DNA from: Clostridiales bacterium
Lineage (GTDB): Bacteria; Bacillota; Clostridia; Oscillospirales; Oscillospiraceae
NCBI GenBank assembly: GCA_021200895.1
Contig: JAJQFX010000048.1
Coordinates: 1-19,882 of the forward strand
Reading direction: 5' to 3'
Length of the DNA stretch: 19,882 nt
The notes under the pieces were generated by a model that saw only the letters and a program-made list of their open reading frames with translations, was not told the origin of the DNA and did no database searches. A program made the position numbers and the translations under genes. Positions 6,954 to 15,265 of this stretch are shown piece by piece. Each line of letters opens with the position of its first letter. Within the stretch, counting starts at the first letter, position 1.

Positions 6954-8359
6954 TCAGATATCCGAAATCTCTTCATATTCTATTTTTTCGAGATATTCGT
7001 AAGTATTTTGATAACGATTATATTTGCCAATACATGCGAGAAGTTCGTTAATTCGTTCTTCTTTGCATGCGGGATCTCGTTGAATTTCAATATATAGACA
7101 TAGCAATTGAGTTGTCGTAATTAAAGCGTGTCCACGCGCTTCGCAATACTTTAGCATCTGGTGAGGAAAAACATCTTCGGTTCGCTCATCCACAGGAGTA
7201 TCACAGAACCCATTTACAATTAATAAGGATTTAGGGGAATCTCCAGTTTCCTCTAAATATTGAGACGCCCATTTTTCAAGTTGAGCAGCATGTTTTTCTG
7301 CTGCGCTTTTTGACACTCCCTTTATTTCGGCAACAACACCAATGTCGCCATATTTTGCTATTACGTCACTCCTGCCCTTTTCTGCGTCAAGTATTAAAAA
7401 GCCAATCTCCTCTAATACTTTCTTGGTGATTTCTTCAAGCGGTTCTCCACTTGCTGTTAGCAAAAGTTTATACTTTTGAATGTTCCTGATACGATCCTCT
7501 TGATTCGTAAGATTAATCTGTAACTTCTTAATTGCTGCCTCAATATCTCTTTGTTTTACAATTTCTTCATGTTCTCCCAAAATGCTAATCTTGTTGGCCC
7601 ACTGTGGTAGAATAAAATCCTCACTCGATGAGCTAAGTTTCTCATTCAATTCAAATAAGCTATCAAGGTATTTTTCCCGTAGTCTCTCCAACAGTCAGAG
7701 TCCTCATATTCACTTTCGTAATAAGGCTGTGGAAGACAAACAATTAGGCCTGTTCCATAGTGGGCAACAGCAGCAACAACTTTGTCTGTTCCTTTGACCT
7801 TTGCTAAAGCAGTATTTTCTTCCTTGATTGAAAAGTAGGATTCGTATCGGCTGCTATTAGCAGTCTGCTGAAGAAAGTTGCGGTATGGAGACTTACAGCA
7901 AGCACTTACTTGGGTTCCGCTAACATGAGTTGCCTTAATAGTAATAGGAAGAAACGAATATGCGTCAAACTCTCTAACAAAATTAGTTTGCCGAGCATTT
8001 TTACCCGTCCCGCTATACTCTTTCTGCCCAGTATAAATATAGCAATTTTCATTTCGTCCCATCAAAAGGAAGAGATTTCTTCCGTGTTTTAGTAATTCGA
8101 TAATTTGATCTTTAATGGCAGAAAAATCTTCTACTATTTGAGATGACTCATATTCTGATAGGCGTGTTTTATTCTGATATGTCGAAGCATCTTCCCCGTA
8201 GCTGTCTTCAACTAAATATCCGACATCAATTACTACCGCATCATAATCGAGTAATGAGATCGATGCCGAGAAACTGTTCTCTTGGAATCCACTATAATTT
8301 AATTCTTCAAATTCTGTATTTAATCCTAGCATTTTCATTTTCATAAGTTTATCTATCAT
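6954..8359 (-). pseudogene. Rossmann-like sensor / coiled-coil / PD-(D/E)xK nuclease protein, split by frameshift
   Basis: Two overlapping frames (8359-7646 and 7691-6954) read as one protein of about 468 residues. The first part has alternating strands and helices (LLDYDAVVIDVGYL, then LLKHGRNLFLLMGR and GTGLIVCLPQP), resembling a Rossmann or glutamine-amidotransferase-like sensor fold. The second has a coiled coil (about its residues 40-72) and then a nuclease-like core: Asp109 (RSDVIA), Glu122-x-Lys124 (VAEIKG) and Gln137, the PD-(D/E)xK pattern, with LLIVNGF and ITTTQL strands as in Mrr/RecB-like folds. The frame must change by -1 somewhere in 7646-7697. The second part has only a TTG start and no clear ribosome binding site. 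It is the last gene of the RM operon and a likely anti-phage effector. Two separate genes is the alternative. Confidence 0.75.
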
Positions 8360-8431
8360 TCTTTCTATCTATATAATTTTTGCGTCCACATAGATGTAAG
8401 TATCCATCGATATTTTCCCTTTTATCAATTT

Positions 8432-10056
8432 TTAACTTCGTCCTAATCTTCGCTTCTGCAATTTCTTCCAAATCGACCTAAAACTCTTGCATATATCCGA
8501 TTCAATTTTCAATTGATTAACCAATATCTCTTGATCTACCAAGTCAAGTGCAGTTTCGATATTCTCATTGTTTCTGATGATAGTATCAATTTCTTCTAGT
8601 ATGCTGGTACGCAAGATTGGGTCTATATGTTCAATCCTGGGCAAGAGTATATTACCCATCTCCCCGGGCAAAATTTCAAGCACTCCACCGCCATAGCTTC
8701 TTCCACATATTTCTGTAAAGGCAAAAGAGATGCTATTATAATACGCAAGAAGAATGTTTTCTGGATTGATGCCAGGATTAAATTTCATCCTATGCATTGT
8801 ATCTGTGGATACTGCGCCACAACAGTTAAGTACGAATTTGGGATACAAATTGTTCCTTCTTAGGAAAAAGGCATCTGGTACCCAAACAGAAGGTACGATA
8901 TACCACCTGTCACGGATAGAGCATTTATATCCTTCATGTTTGCCCGTTTTCTCGCCAAGCTCAATATATTTTTTGTGTGCAGATGGATAATTTTCATATG
9001 GTGTTTCAGGGAAACTAATTAATCTTGCACGTTTCCCAGCAGCTTTATTTATCTCCCAATCATCGGAAGTGAAATAAATGCCATGTGCATGAGAGCTTCT
9101 GCCAATTAAGGGGAGGGTAACAGATTCTAATTCATATTCTTTGGTTGTAGCCTCTGTAACAGAAAAATAACTATTATTCCCAGTTGTAATGCCAACGTTG
9201 ATTAAACCATATTCAGAAAATTCCGCAAATCGTTTGTCCTCTCGCAGTTCTTGAATAAGACTCATCTCGTCTGCAGTTACAAAATACTTTGTCCACTTTT
9301 CTTTTACATGCTGTATTTTTTGAAAACCGTTTTGATTCAAATCAAGTCGTTCAAGATCATCCAAATTCGCCATTTCGATGATACGAATGCCTTTTTCTTT
9401 GCTACCTTTTTCTCCAATAAAAACAACTACTTCTTGTTCTATACCAGGAAAAACAAGCTGTTCAAAGGTGATTAGAGTGATCTTAGCAAGGCTGTTCGCT
9501 AAGTACAGTCGAAGATCTTCGGCATAAGCAACTTGAAGCACTTCCGCAGGAATCACAAACGCAATTCTACCATTGTTGGAGAGTAACTGCACACATGCCA
9601 CAACAAATGCAACCCATGAATTGATGAGCTTATTAGCTTTCATTCCATGTGACGTTAAAATCTTTGACTGCATCTCTCGTTGGCTTTCATTTAAGTATTG
9701 ATAGCGAATGTATGGGGGATTTCCTACTATAAAGTCAAAGTGTTCTTTACAATGCACTCGATTATAGCAGTCAAAAAATCTTCGTTAAATACTTCAATTT
9801 CTTCACGGTCTGCATATCGGCATCGAACTTTTTCTGCTACGTCATGTTCAATTTCAACAGCAACAATCCTGTTTACCTTCTCCAACAGAGACATATTCTC
9901 CATTGCCTCCAAGAATACGCCATCTCCACAGCTCGGCTCCAAGACAGTAGTGATGTCTTGAGACGCAACAAGTTTCACCATAGCATTTGCAAGCTGCAAC
10001 GGTGTATAATACGCTCCTCTTAACTTCTGTGTTGTACTATCTTTTTTGAGCCTCAT
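8432..10056 (-). pseudogene. Eco57I/TaqI-like N6-adenine DNA methyltransferase, frameshifted
   Basis: From ATG 10056 (AAGAGG at about 9 nt) the protein shows RGAYYTP, then SAM motif I LEPSCGDGVF (39-48). At residue 94, in a six-base T run (9773-9778 on the plus strand), the frame is lost. A -1 shift there gives NEDFFDCYNRVHCKEHFDF and leads directly into catalytic motif IV, GNPPY (112-116), followed by the target-recognition half. The repaired length is about 541 residues, normal for a gamma-class m6A enzyme. The heptamer is T TTT TTG in the zero frame, so programmed or accidental slippage is conceivable. Without shifting, the 109-residue product lacks NPPY and a downstream product lacks SAM motif I. 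It is 15 nt after the type IIG gene. Confidence 0.88.
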
Positions 10057-10071
10057 TGTGTTATACCTCTT

Positions 10072-13068
10072 TTAGAATTCGAGACGATATACCTTCGCAA
10101 TCAATTCTTGAATTTCAGGAATCAGGCTATCTTTTTGCCTTTGGAGCAGATTTGCAATACGCTTGGAAGGACGACTAGCCAGGGTATCATTAATCTCGTA
10201 TATCTCTCGACTTGCAGCCACTACTCTATCATAAATGGCTTTTTGTGTTTCTACACCAAAGTCTAGTTCCACAAACGGAAGTGTGGAAAGGGCGAATGTA
10301 CCACGAGCTATAAAGCCGCCTTCAAAATTGCTGCCTACGATTTCCAAGATGCGTTCTGTAATTGGGTTGGACAACCATGCTTGGATGTACTCAAGAGCAT
10401 AAGGACTGCCAGCTTTTTCACTAACAGCACAATAACCAGCGGTGCCTCCTGGTGAACAAAGGTAATCATGCGTATCCATGATATACATAGGTTCCTTGCT
10501 CAGAACGCCTACAATCAGTTTGGGACGATTTATAAATTTTGTTAAAGCTTGATTTCGTCCATACTGATACCATGTGTCTGCAGTGGCGTTCGGGACATCA
10601 CGAGTTCCATTTGACGAAACGCACTTAGGCACCAAACGATCATAGTGCGCTAGAAGATAAGCATATGTCCCCGGATAGGTATTTTGCATTTCTTCTATGC
10701 TGATAAGATGTCCATTGTTATCGTAAGGGAAAATAATTTGCTTGTCGGTTGAAAGAATACTATACGAATTCAATCCTTTCTCAGCTTTTTTAGTTGGCTT
10801 GAAATATGGTCGAAGCAAAGCTTTTTCAATGGTGTAATTATTGCCATTTCTGTTAATTTCGACAGTGTCTGCATATTCAGACACTATTTCATCCGCAGAG
10901 AACCAATATACAGGAGTTGGTCTTTCGGCACTTGTCTGTATACCATTAAAAATTTCTGCGTGCTTTGTGATGGGAACAGATGCTTCATCCAGTTTTTGGA
11001 GCATTGTCAAAAAATCAAAGTCGGTTGTTAATCTCCATGGCAATTTGTTCAAAATAAAAGAGTTAAATTCAATCGAGCTTATTTCCTCTCCTGCCCATAG
11101 TTTATTGGCAGAATCAACTCCGCTATAAAAAAAGGTTTCCTGGCCTGATGCACAGAGAAGGATAATGGAACTATAAATAGTTTTATCTTCGAACAGTTGT
11201 GCATCCCCGAAGTCATCTAGACTGACAAGAAGCTGCTTTCTTGCAATCAAACTACGCAATTTCTCTCCAGCATTGACTTTGAAGAACTTGTTAGGGACAA
11301 TATAGCATACAAAACCGTTTTGTTTGACTTTATCAATGGCTCGTTCAATAAAAATGAAGTATTTATCAAATTGTTTGTACGAGGTTTTATACTTTTTCTT
11401 GTAAATCTCTACCTCTGCATTTGGCAAAAGGGCGTGCATTCCTTCGGTATTTACATATGGAGGATTTCCGATAATGGCATCAAATTTATTTCCATTGTTA
11501 ATAGCATTCCAATCAAAAGGAGCTATATCTATTATCTGATTAGCGATGTCTCCAACCCCATTCAATTCGAATGGCCCGACAAGAGAATTGCCAAACTGAA
11601 TATTGGCACTCAAATCAGGAAGAATTGGTACTACTTCTGCTACCGAAGGCGCAGTTTCGTTTTCAATCAGTTTAATCAGCAAAGAAAATTTGGCAACTTC
11701 AACAGCATGGATGTCAATATCAACGCCATAAATGCAGGAGCAAAGAATGTTTTTCTTTTCTTGGAGAGGCAATTTATACAAATCAACACCTATCTCCATT
11801 AAATGGTCAGTCTGTCCATTGCGGATATACCATCGTATACAGTAGTCCTGCAAAAAGGCAAAGGCTTCCTCTAAGAAAATGCCAGATCCGCAAGAAATAT
11901 CTGCAATACGGAGTTCCAAGATTTCGGAGGGCGATTTCCCAGCACACACTTTAGAAAGCGTTTTCTCGACCATATACTTGACGATTTCTGTAGGTGTAGT
12001 TACAACAGATCTGTTTTGGCAATCTTTCTTTTTACCAAGCCCAATTGTATTATTGTCAAGCAACACCAATTGCTCAGTCAGAAATATCTCATATATTTTC
12101 CCAAGTAAATTTGGTTCAATGATATTGAACAAATACGGACTCTGAGGATAGTATAATCCCTCTATCATGTCCGTTATAACTTCGCAAGAAAGATCAAAGA
12201 TAATATCATCACCAGAGAACATTCCTGAATTATAGCGGCGGTCAGCCGTTCGAAACAATTCTTCTAGCTTGGATTTTAACTGAGCAGAATCTGTAATTGT
12301 CTCTTTCGGCTTGTGATACAATGGCAGATTTTTGTCCTCACAAATTCTCAAGAACACAATTTGGTTAATAAATTCTTGAACAGCATCGTTTAACACTTCC
12401 AGAGACTTATAACGACCTCCTTTTGCATACAATTCATTGCTGAGAGCTACACGCCATTCGTTGATTTGTGTAAGAAACAGTGCATCTACTTGCTGAGTAT
12501 ACCCACTAGCCGCAGGAAAGTTCTCTGCTAAATATGAATCAAACACGCCAGAATATACTGCGTCTCTCGAAATCAGCTCCATGATTTCTTCAATTTTTTC
12601 TGCATATTCCGTGTAATGATATAAACGATATCTAGCTACTGCACATCCATCATTTTCACGGGCTATATAGCAGGTATCATAAATTGCAAGATACTCAAAG
12701 TTAGTGAGCACAACCAGCTTGTGCTTTGCATTCCACCCATATTTCCTTGCTTGAATTGCTGGAGCAGAATCCCTTGTGATATCTACCGCAGGCTTTTTGG
12801 CCTCAACAAATAACTTTGCCACTCCTCGAAGCGTGAGCGTATAATCAGGCCGGTCTGTACGGGTAGAGTAATTTTCTGCAATCACTTCCCGATATTGAGG
12901 CGCAAGACCTTTCTCATTGGCAACATCCCAGCCTAATATTTTAAGGAACGGATCAATATATTCAATTCTGTAAGAATGTTCGTTATAGGCGTTTTTAGGA
13001 TCTTTATAATATCATAAATTTTCATCAAAACGCGCTATAAGCCCTTGTAAGTCATCAATACATGTCAT
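10072..13068 (-). pseudogene. Type IIG-like restriction-modification enzyme with in-frame TGA at codon 19
   Basis: The full-length frame from ATG 13068 encodes 998 positions. It starts MTCIDDLQGLIARFDENL, then TGA (13014-13012), then continues without a shift as YYKDPKNAYNEHSYRIEYID. The N-terminal nuclease shows YRIEYIDPFLKILGW, PDY (Asp75) and Glu89-x-Lys91 (VEAKKP). A helical linker, SAM motif I (ISCGSGIFLEE, about 388-398), NPPY (535-538) and a long C-terminal recognition region follow. The remaining 937-codon frame from GTG 12885 is uninterrupted, but a protein started there would lose the nuclease helix with its conserved Glu. The simplest origin of the TGA is CGA to TGA. The start overlaps the HTH stop (ATGA), so translation was coupled. 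The family cuts and methylates DNA with one polypeptide. Confidence 0.88.
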
Positions 13069-13250
13069 TTCGTTTTGTCCGCCTTTCGCTTATGACCGGT
13101 TGGTTTTTCAGCATCTTCTGGAATAATCCAAATACGGCTCATTCGCATTGCGCCATCAATGCGGTTTTCTTTGCAAAGAATTTGTACTTGTCGCGGGGAA
13201 ACGCCCTATTTTTCGGCTGCTTCTTGTACTGTAATGTATCCATTTGTCTA
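13065..13250 (-). pseudogene. Small HTH (Xis/MerR-type) regulator, start lost and Trp codon now TAG
   Basis: The frame reads TNGYITVQEAAEK, TAG (13208-13206), then GVSPRQVQILCKENRIDGA and RIWIIPEDAEKP up to a TGA that overlaps the ATG of the RM gene. The family has Trp at the stop position (EAAEKWGVS), so TGG has probably become TAG. The codon where ATG is expected reads TAG (13250-13248); deletion of one T from an ATGACA start would explain it. The intact form would be about 60 residues and is usually the first gene of such RM operons, probably a DNA-binding control protein. No functional start remains. Confidence 0.75.
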
Positions 13251-13381
13251 GCAACATCTCATTCAAATACCGAAGCAAACTAAAAGCCCAGCAGGTCGTT
13301 TTCCGCGCTCGTTGAACCAACGTGCTTGGAAAGCGCACCACTGGGCAGATTTATTTTTTTACTTTCATTCAGCCTTATTTA

Positions 13382-13390
13382 TGGTATAAT
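13382..13390 (+). promoter_or_regulatory. Extended -10 promoter of the two-component operon
   Basis: TGGTATAAT is a consensus TATAAT with the extended TGn motif. A weak -35 (CTTTCA, 13362-13367) lies 17 bp upstream. The response regulator ATG is 20 bp downstream, with GAGGTGG between them. Confidence 0.75.
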
Positions 13391-13410
13391 TATTTTGAGG
13401 TGGTGTGAAC

Positions 13411-14106
13411 ATGGTCACGATTTTAACGGTTGAAGATGATAAAATGGTGCGGCTGCTGACGAAGGCCAAGCTCAGCTCCCGGTATCGTATCCTGGAGGCC
13501 GCCAACGGACAGGAGGCGCTGGATGTCCTGGAGCATGAGCATATCGACCTGCTGATTGTCGATATTCAAATGCCGGTGATGGACGGCTACGAGCTGGTGC
13601 GCACCCTCCGGGAGGCCGGGGACATGACGCCGGCAATCATGCTGACCGCAATGAACACCTTCGCCCATAAGAAGGAGGGCTTTGCCGTCGGGGTGGACGA
13701 CTACATGACGAAGCCCATCGACTACGAGGAGCTGATTTGGCGCATTGAGGCCATTCTGCGCCGAGCGCAGATTGCAAACGAGCAGAAAATCGTCATTGGA
13801 GCCTTCTCCATGGAGCAGGACACCTTTTCCGCGCAGCACTGCGGCAAGCCGATTCCGCTGACCAACAAGGAGTTTCAGCTGCTCTACAAGCTGCTCTCCT
13901 ACCCCAACGTGGTCTTTACCAAGCAGCAGCTTATGGATGAGATTTGGGGCTACGACACCGAAACGGAATACGACACCATCAAAACCTACGTCAGCCGCCT
14001 GCGCAGCAAATGCGCCGACTGTACGGAGTTTGAACTGACGGCAATCCGCGGCCTGGGGTACCGGGCGGTGATTCATAAGACGGGAGGAACCCAAAATGAA
14101 ACGTAA
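13411..14106 (+). CDS. OmpR/PhoB-family response regulator
   Basis: This 231-residue protein has a receiver domain with the acidic pair (VEDD, 8-10), phospho-acceptor Asp51 (LLIVDIQMP), Thr79 and Lys101. A C-terminal winged helix follows (about 130-228: LTNKEFQLLYKLL, YVSRLRSK, IRGLGYRAV). All signalling residues are present. ATG 13411 has GAGGTGG at 7 nt; GTG 13405 is too close to it. It overlaps the histidine kinase gene by 11 nt, and the two form one operon. The target is unknown; the downstream SDR/Nif11-like operon is the nearest candidate. Confidence 0.93.
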   Translation: MVTILTVEDDKMVRLLTKAKLSSRYRILEAANGQEALDVLEHEHIDLLIVDIQMPVMDGYELVRTLREAGDMTPAIMLTAMNTFAHKKEGFAVGVDDYMTKPIDYEELIWRIEAILRRAQIANEQKIVIGAFSMEQDTFSAQHCGKPIPLTNKEFQLLYKLLSYPNVVFTKQQLMDEIWGYDTETEYDTIKTYVSRLRSKCADCTEFELTAIRGLGYRAVIHKTGGTQNET

Positions 14107-15130
14107 CAGCAGGCCCCGCTTCCGGTTGGTGCAGTTCCGGTGGATTTTCGCGGTGGACAGCATCGTTGTCATCGGCGCAGTCATGGCCTACGGCGCAGTC
14201 GCACGTTATTGGCTCGGCATGACGGAGGACAACGCCCTCTCCATGGTGGCGATCATCCCGCTGATGGTTCTGGTGGTGAGCCTGAGCACCGCCGTGATTC
14301 TGCGCTCCATCCGCCGCAAAATGGGGGTCCTGCTGGACGGGATTCAGGCGGTGTCAGAGGGAGATTTGGATGTAACATTGGACTGCAAAAATGCCGGGGA
14401 ATACACCGCCATCTATCAGGGATTCAACCGCATGACCGCCGAGCTGAAAAAGACGAAGCAGGAGATGCAGAGTTTTGTCAACGAGTTTTCTCACGAGTTC
14501 AAAACGCCCATCACGTCCATCGCCGGTTTCTCCCAATATCTGCTGGATACGGGGGAGGACGTCGAAAGCCCGGAGCGGATGCAGTATTTACAGGTGATTT
14601 CGGAGGAGCCGCTGCGGCTGTCCAACCTGGCCCAGAACACGCTGTTGCTGTCCAAGGTGGAGGCCTGCGAAATCATCACGGAGAAGGAGCGCTACGACCT
14701 GTCCGAGCAGCTCCGGCGCTGCGCCATCCTGCTGCTGCCCAGGCTGGAGGAAAAGAATATTTCCCTTGCGCTGGAAATCGACGGCCTCTTCTACACGGGC
14801 AACGCTGAGCTGATGGAGCAGGTGTGGGTCAACCTCCTGAACAACGCGGTCAAATTCACGCCGGAGCACGGCAGCATAACGGTCACCGGCAAACAGACGG
14901 CGGAGGAACTCGTCCTCGCCTTCTCCGACAGCGGCGTCGGGATGGATGAGGAGACGGCCTCCCATATCTTTGAAAAGTACTATCAGCATGACACCGTTTC
15001 CACCGTCCGCGGCAACGGCATCGGCCTCTCCATCGTGGCCCGCATCGTGGCCCTTTGCGGCGGCACGGTTCAGGTGCAGAGCGCCCCCGGCGAGGGCAGC
15101 ACCTTCACTGTCCGCCTGCCGCTGGCATAG
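14096..15130 (+). CDS. Sensor histidine kinase
   Basis: This 344-residue protein has two transmembrane helices (about 14-37 and 48-69) with only about 10 residues between them, so there is almost no extracellular sensor. A HAMP-like linker (70-122) follows. The HisKA domain has His133 in FSHEFKTP. The HATPase domain has the N box (LLNNAVKF), G1 (DSGVGM) and G2 (GNGIGLSIV). All catalytic boxes are intact. The minimal loop suggests sensing within the membrane or through a partner, as in small BceS-like kinases, but the sequence alone does not place it in that family. Confidence 0.92.
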   Translation: MKRNSRPRFRLVQFRWIFAVDSIVVIGAVMAYGAVARYWLGMTEDNALSMVAIIPLMVLVVSLSTAVILRSIRRKMGVLLDGIQAVSEGDLDVTLDCKNAGEYTAIYQGFNRMTAELKKTKQEMQSFVNEFSHEFKTPITSIAGFSQYLLDTGEDVESPERMQYLQVISEEPLRLSNLAQNTLLLSKVEACEIITEKERYDLSEQLRRCAILLLPRLEEKNISLALEIDGLFYTGNAELMEQVWVNLLNNAVKFTPEHGSITVTGKQTAEELVLAFSDSGVGMDEETASHIFEKYYQHDTVSTVRGNGIGLSIVARIVALCGGTVQVQSAPGEGSTFTVRLPLA

Positions 15131-15206
15131 GGCGCAGCGCCTCAATTTTTTGCTGTTCACAATTCCTTCCACGCTTTTTTACCTTCATGCAACCTTCCAG
15201 CTGTAA

Positions 15207-15250
15207 CATAAAATCGTTCCGAGGGGAAAGCCCCAGGGAACGATTTTATG
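15207..15250. repeat. Perfect 14-bp inverted repeat with nested hairpin; terminator or operator
   Basis: CATAAAATCGTTCC (15207-15220) and its exact reverse complement (15237-15250) flank a second hairpin, GGGG-AAAG-CCCC (15223-15234). The structure ends in TTTT and lies 15 nt before the SDR start, after the kinase gene. It would terminate the two-component transcript, attenuate read-through into the SDR operon, or act as a DNA operator. No good separate promoter for the SDR operon is visible downstream of it. Confidence 0.75.
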
Positions 15251-15265
15251 CGTGAAGGAGACAGC

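Larger units (their letters stand above)
3476..13350. mobile_element. Decaying integrative element / defence island (limits approximate)
   Basis: This span holds an integrase, Xis, an RHH mobilisation-like protein, an XRE regulator, a DUF6061-like gene and a four-gene restriction-modification operon. It is bounded by intact signalling genes on both sides. The RM part is visibly more AT-rich than the flanks, which fits horizontal transfer. No relaxase or obvious flanking direct repeat could be found by eye, so the limits are set only by gene content. It may be two elements placed side by side (about 3.5-6.9 kb and 6.9-13.3 kb). Confidence 0.5.

Noticed and set aside
13012..13208. Genome-wide recoding of TGA and TAG as sense codons.
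   Set aside because: Intact genes in the window end at TGA (for example 558 and 17014) and TAG (15130) where the protein families end, so both are ordinary stops here.
13062..13283. Plus-strand open frame over the HTH region.
   Set aside because: The minus strand gives a clear HTH family sequence coupled to the RM gene; the plus frame is a hydrophobic shadow.
13423..14184. Long open frame antisense to the response regulator.
   Set aside because: The plus strand is a full OmpR-type regulator; the antisense frame lacks a ribosome binding site and recognisable domains.
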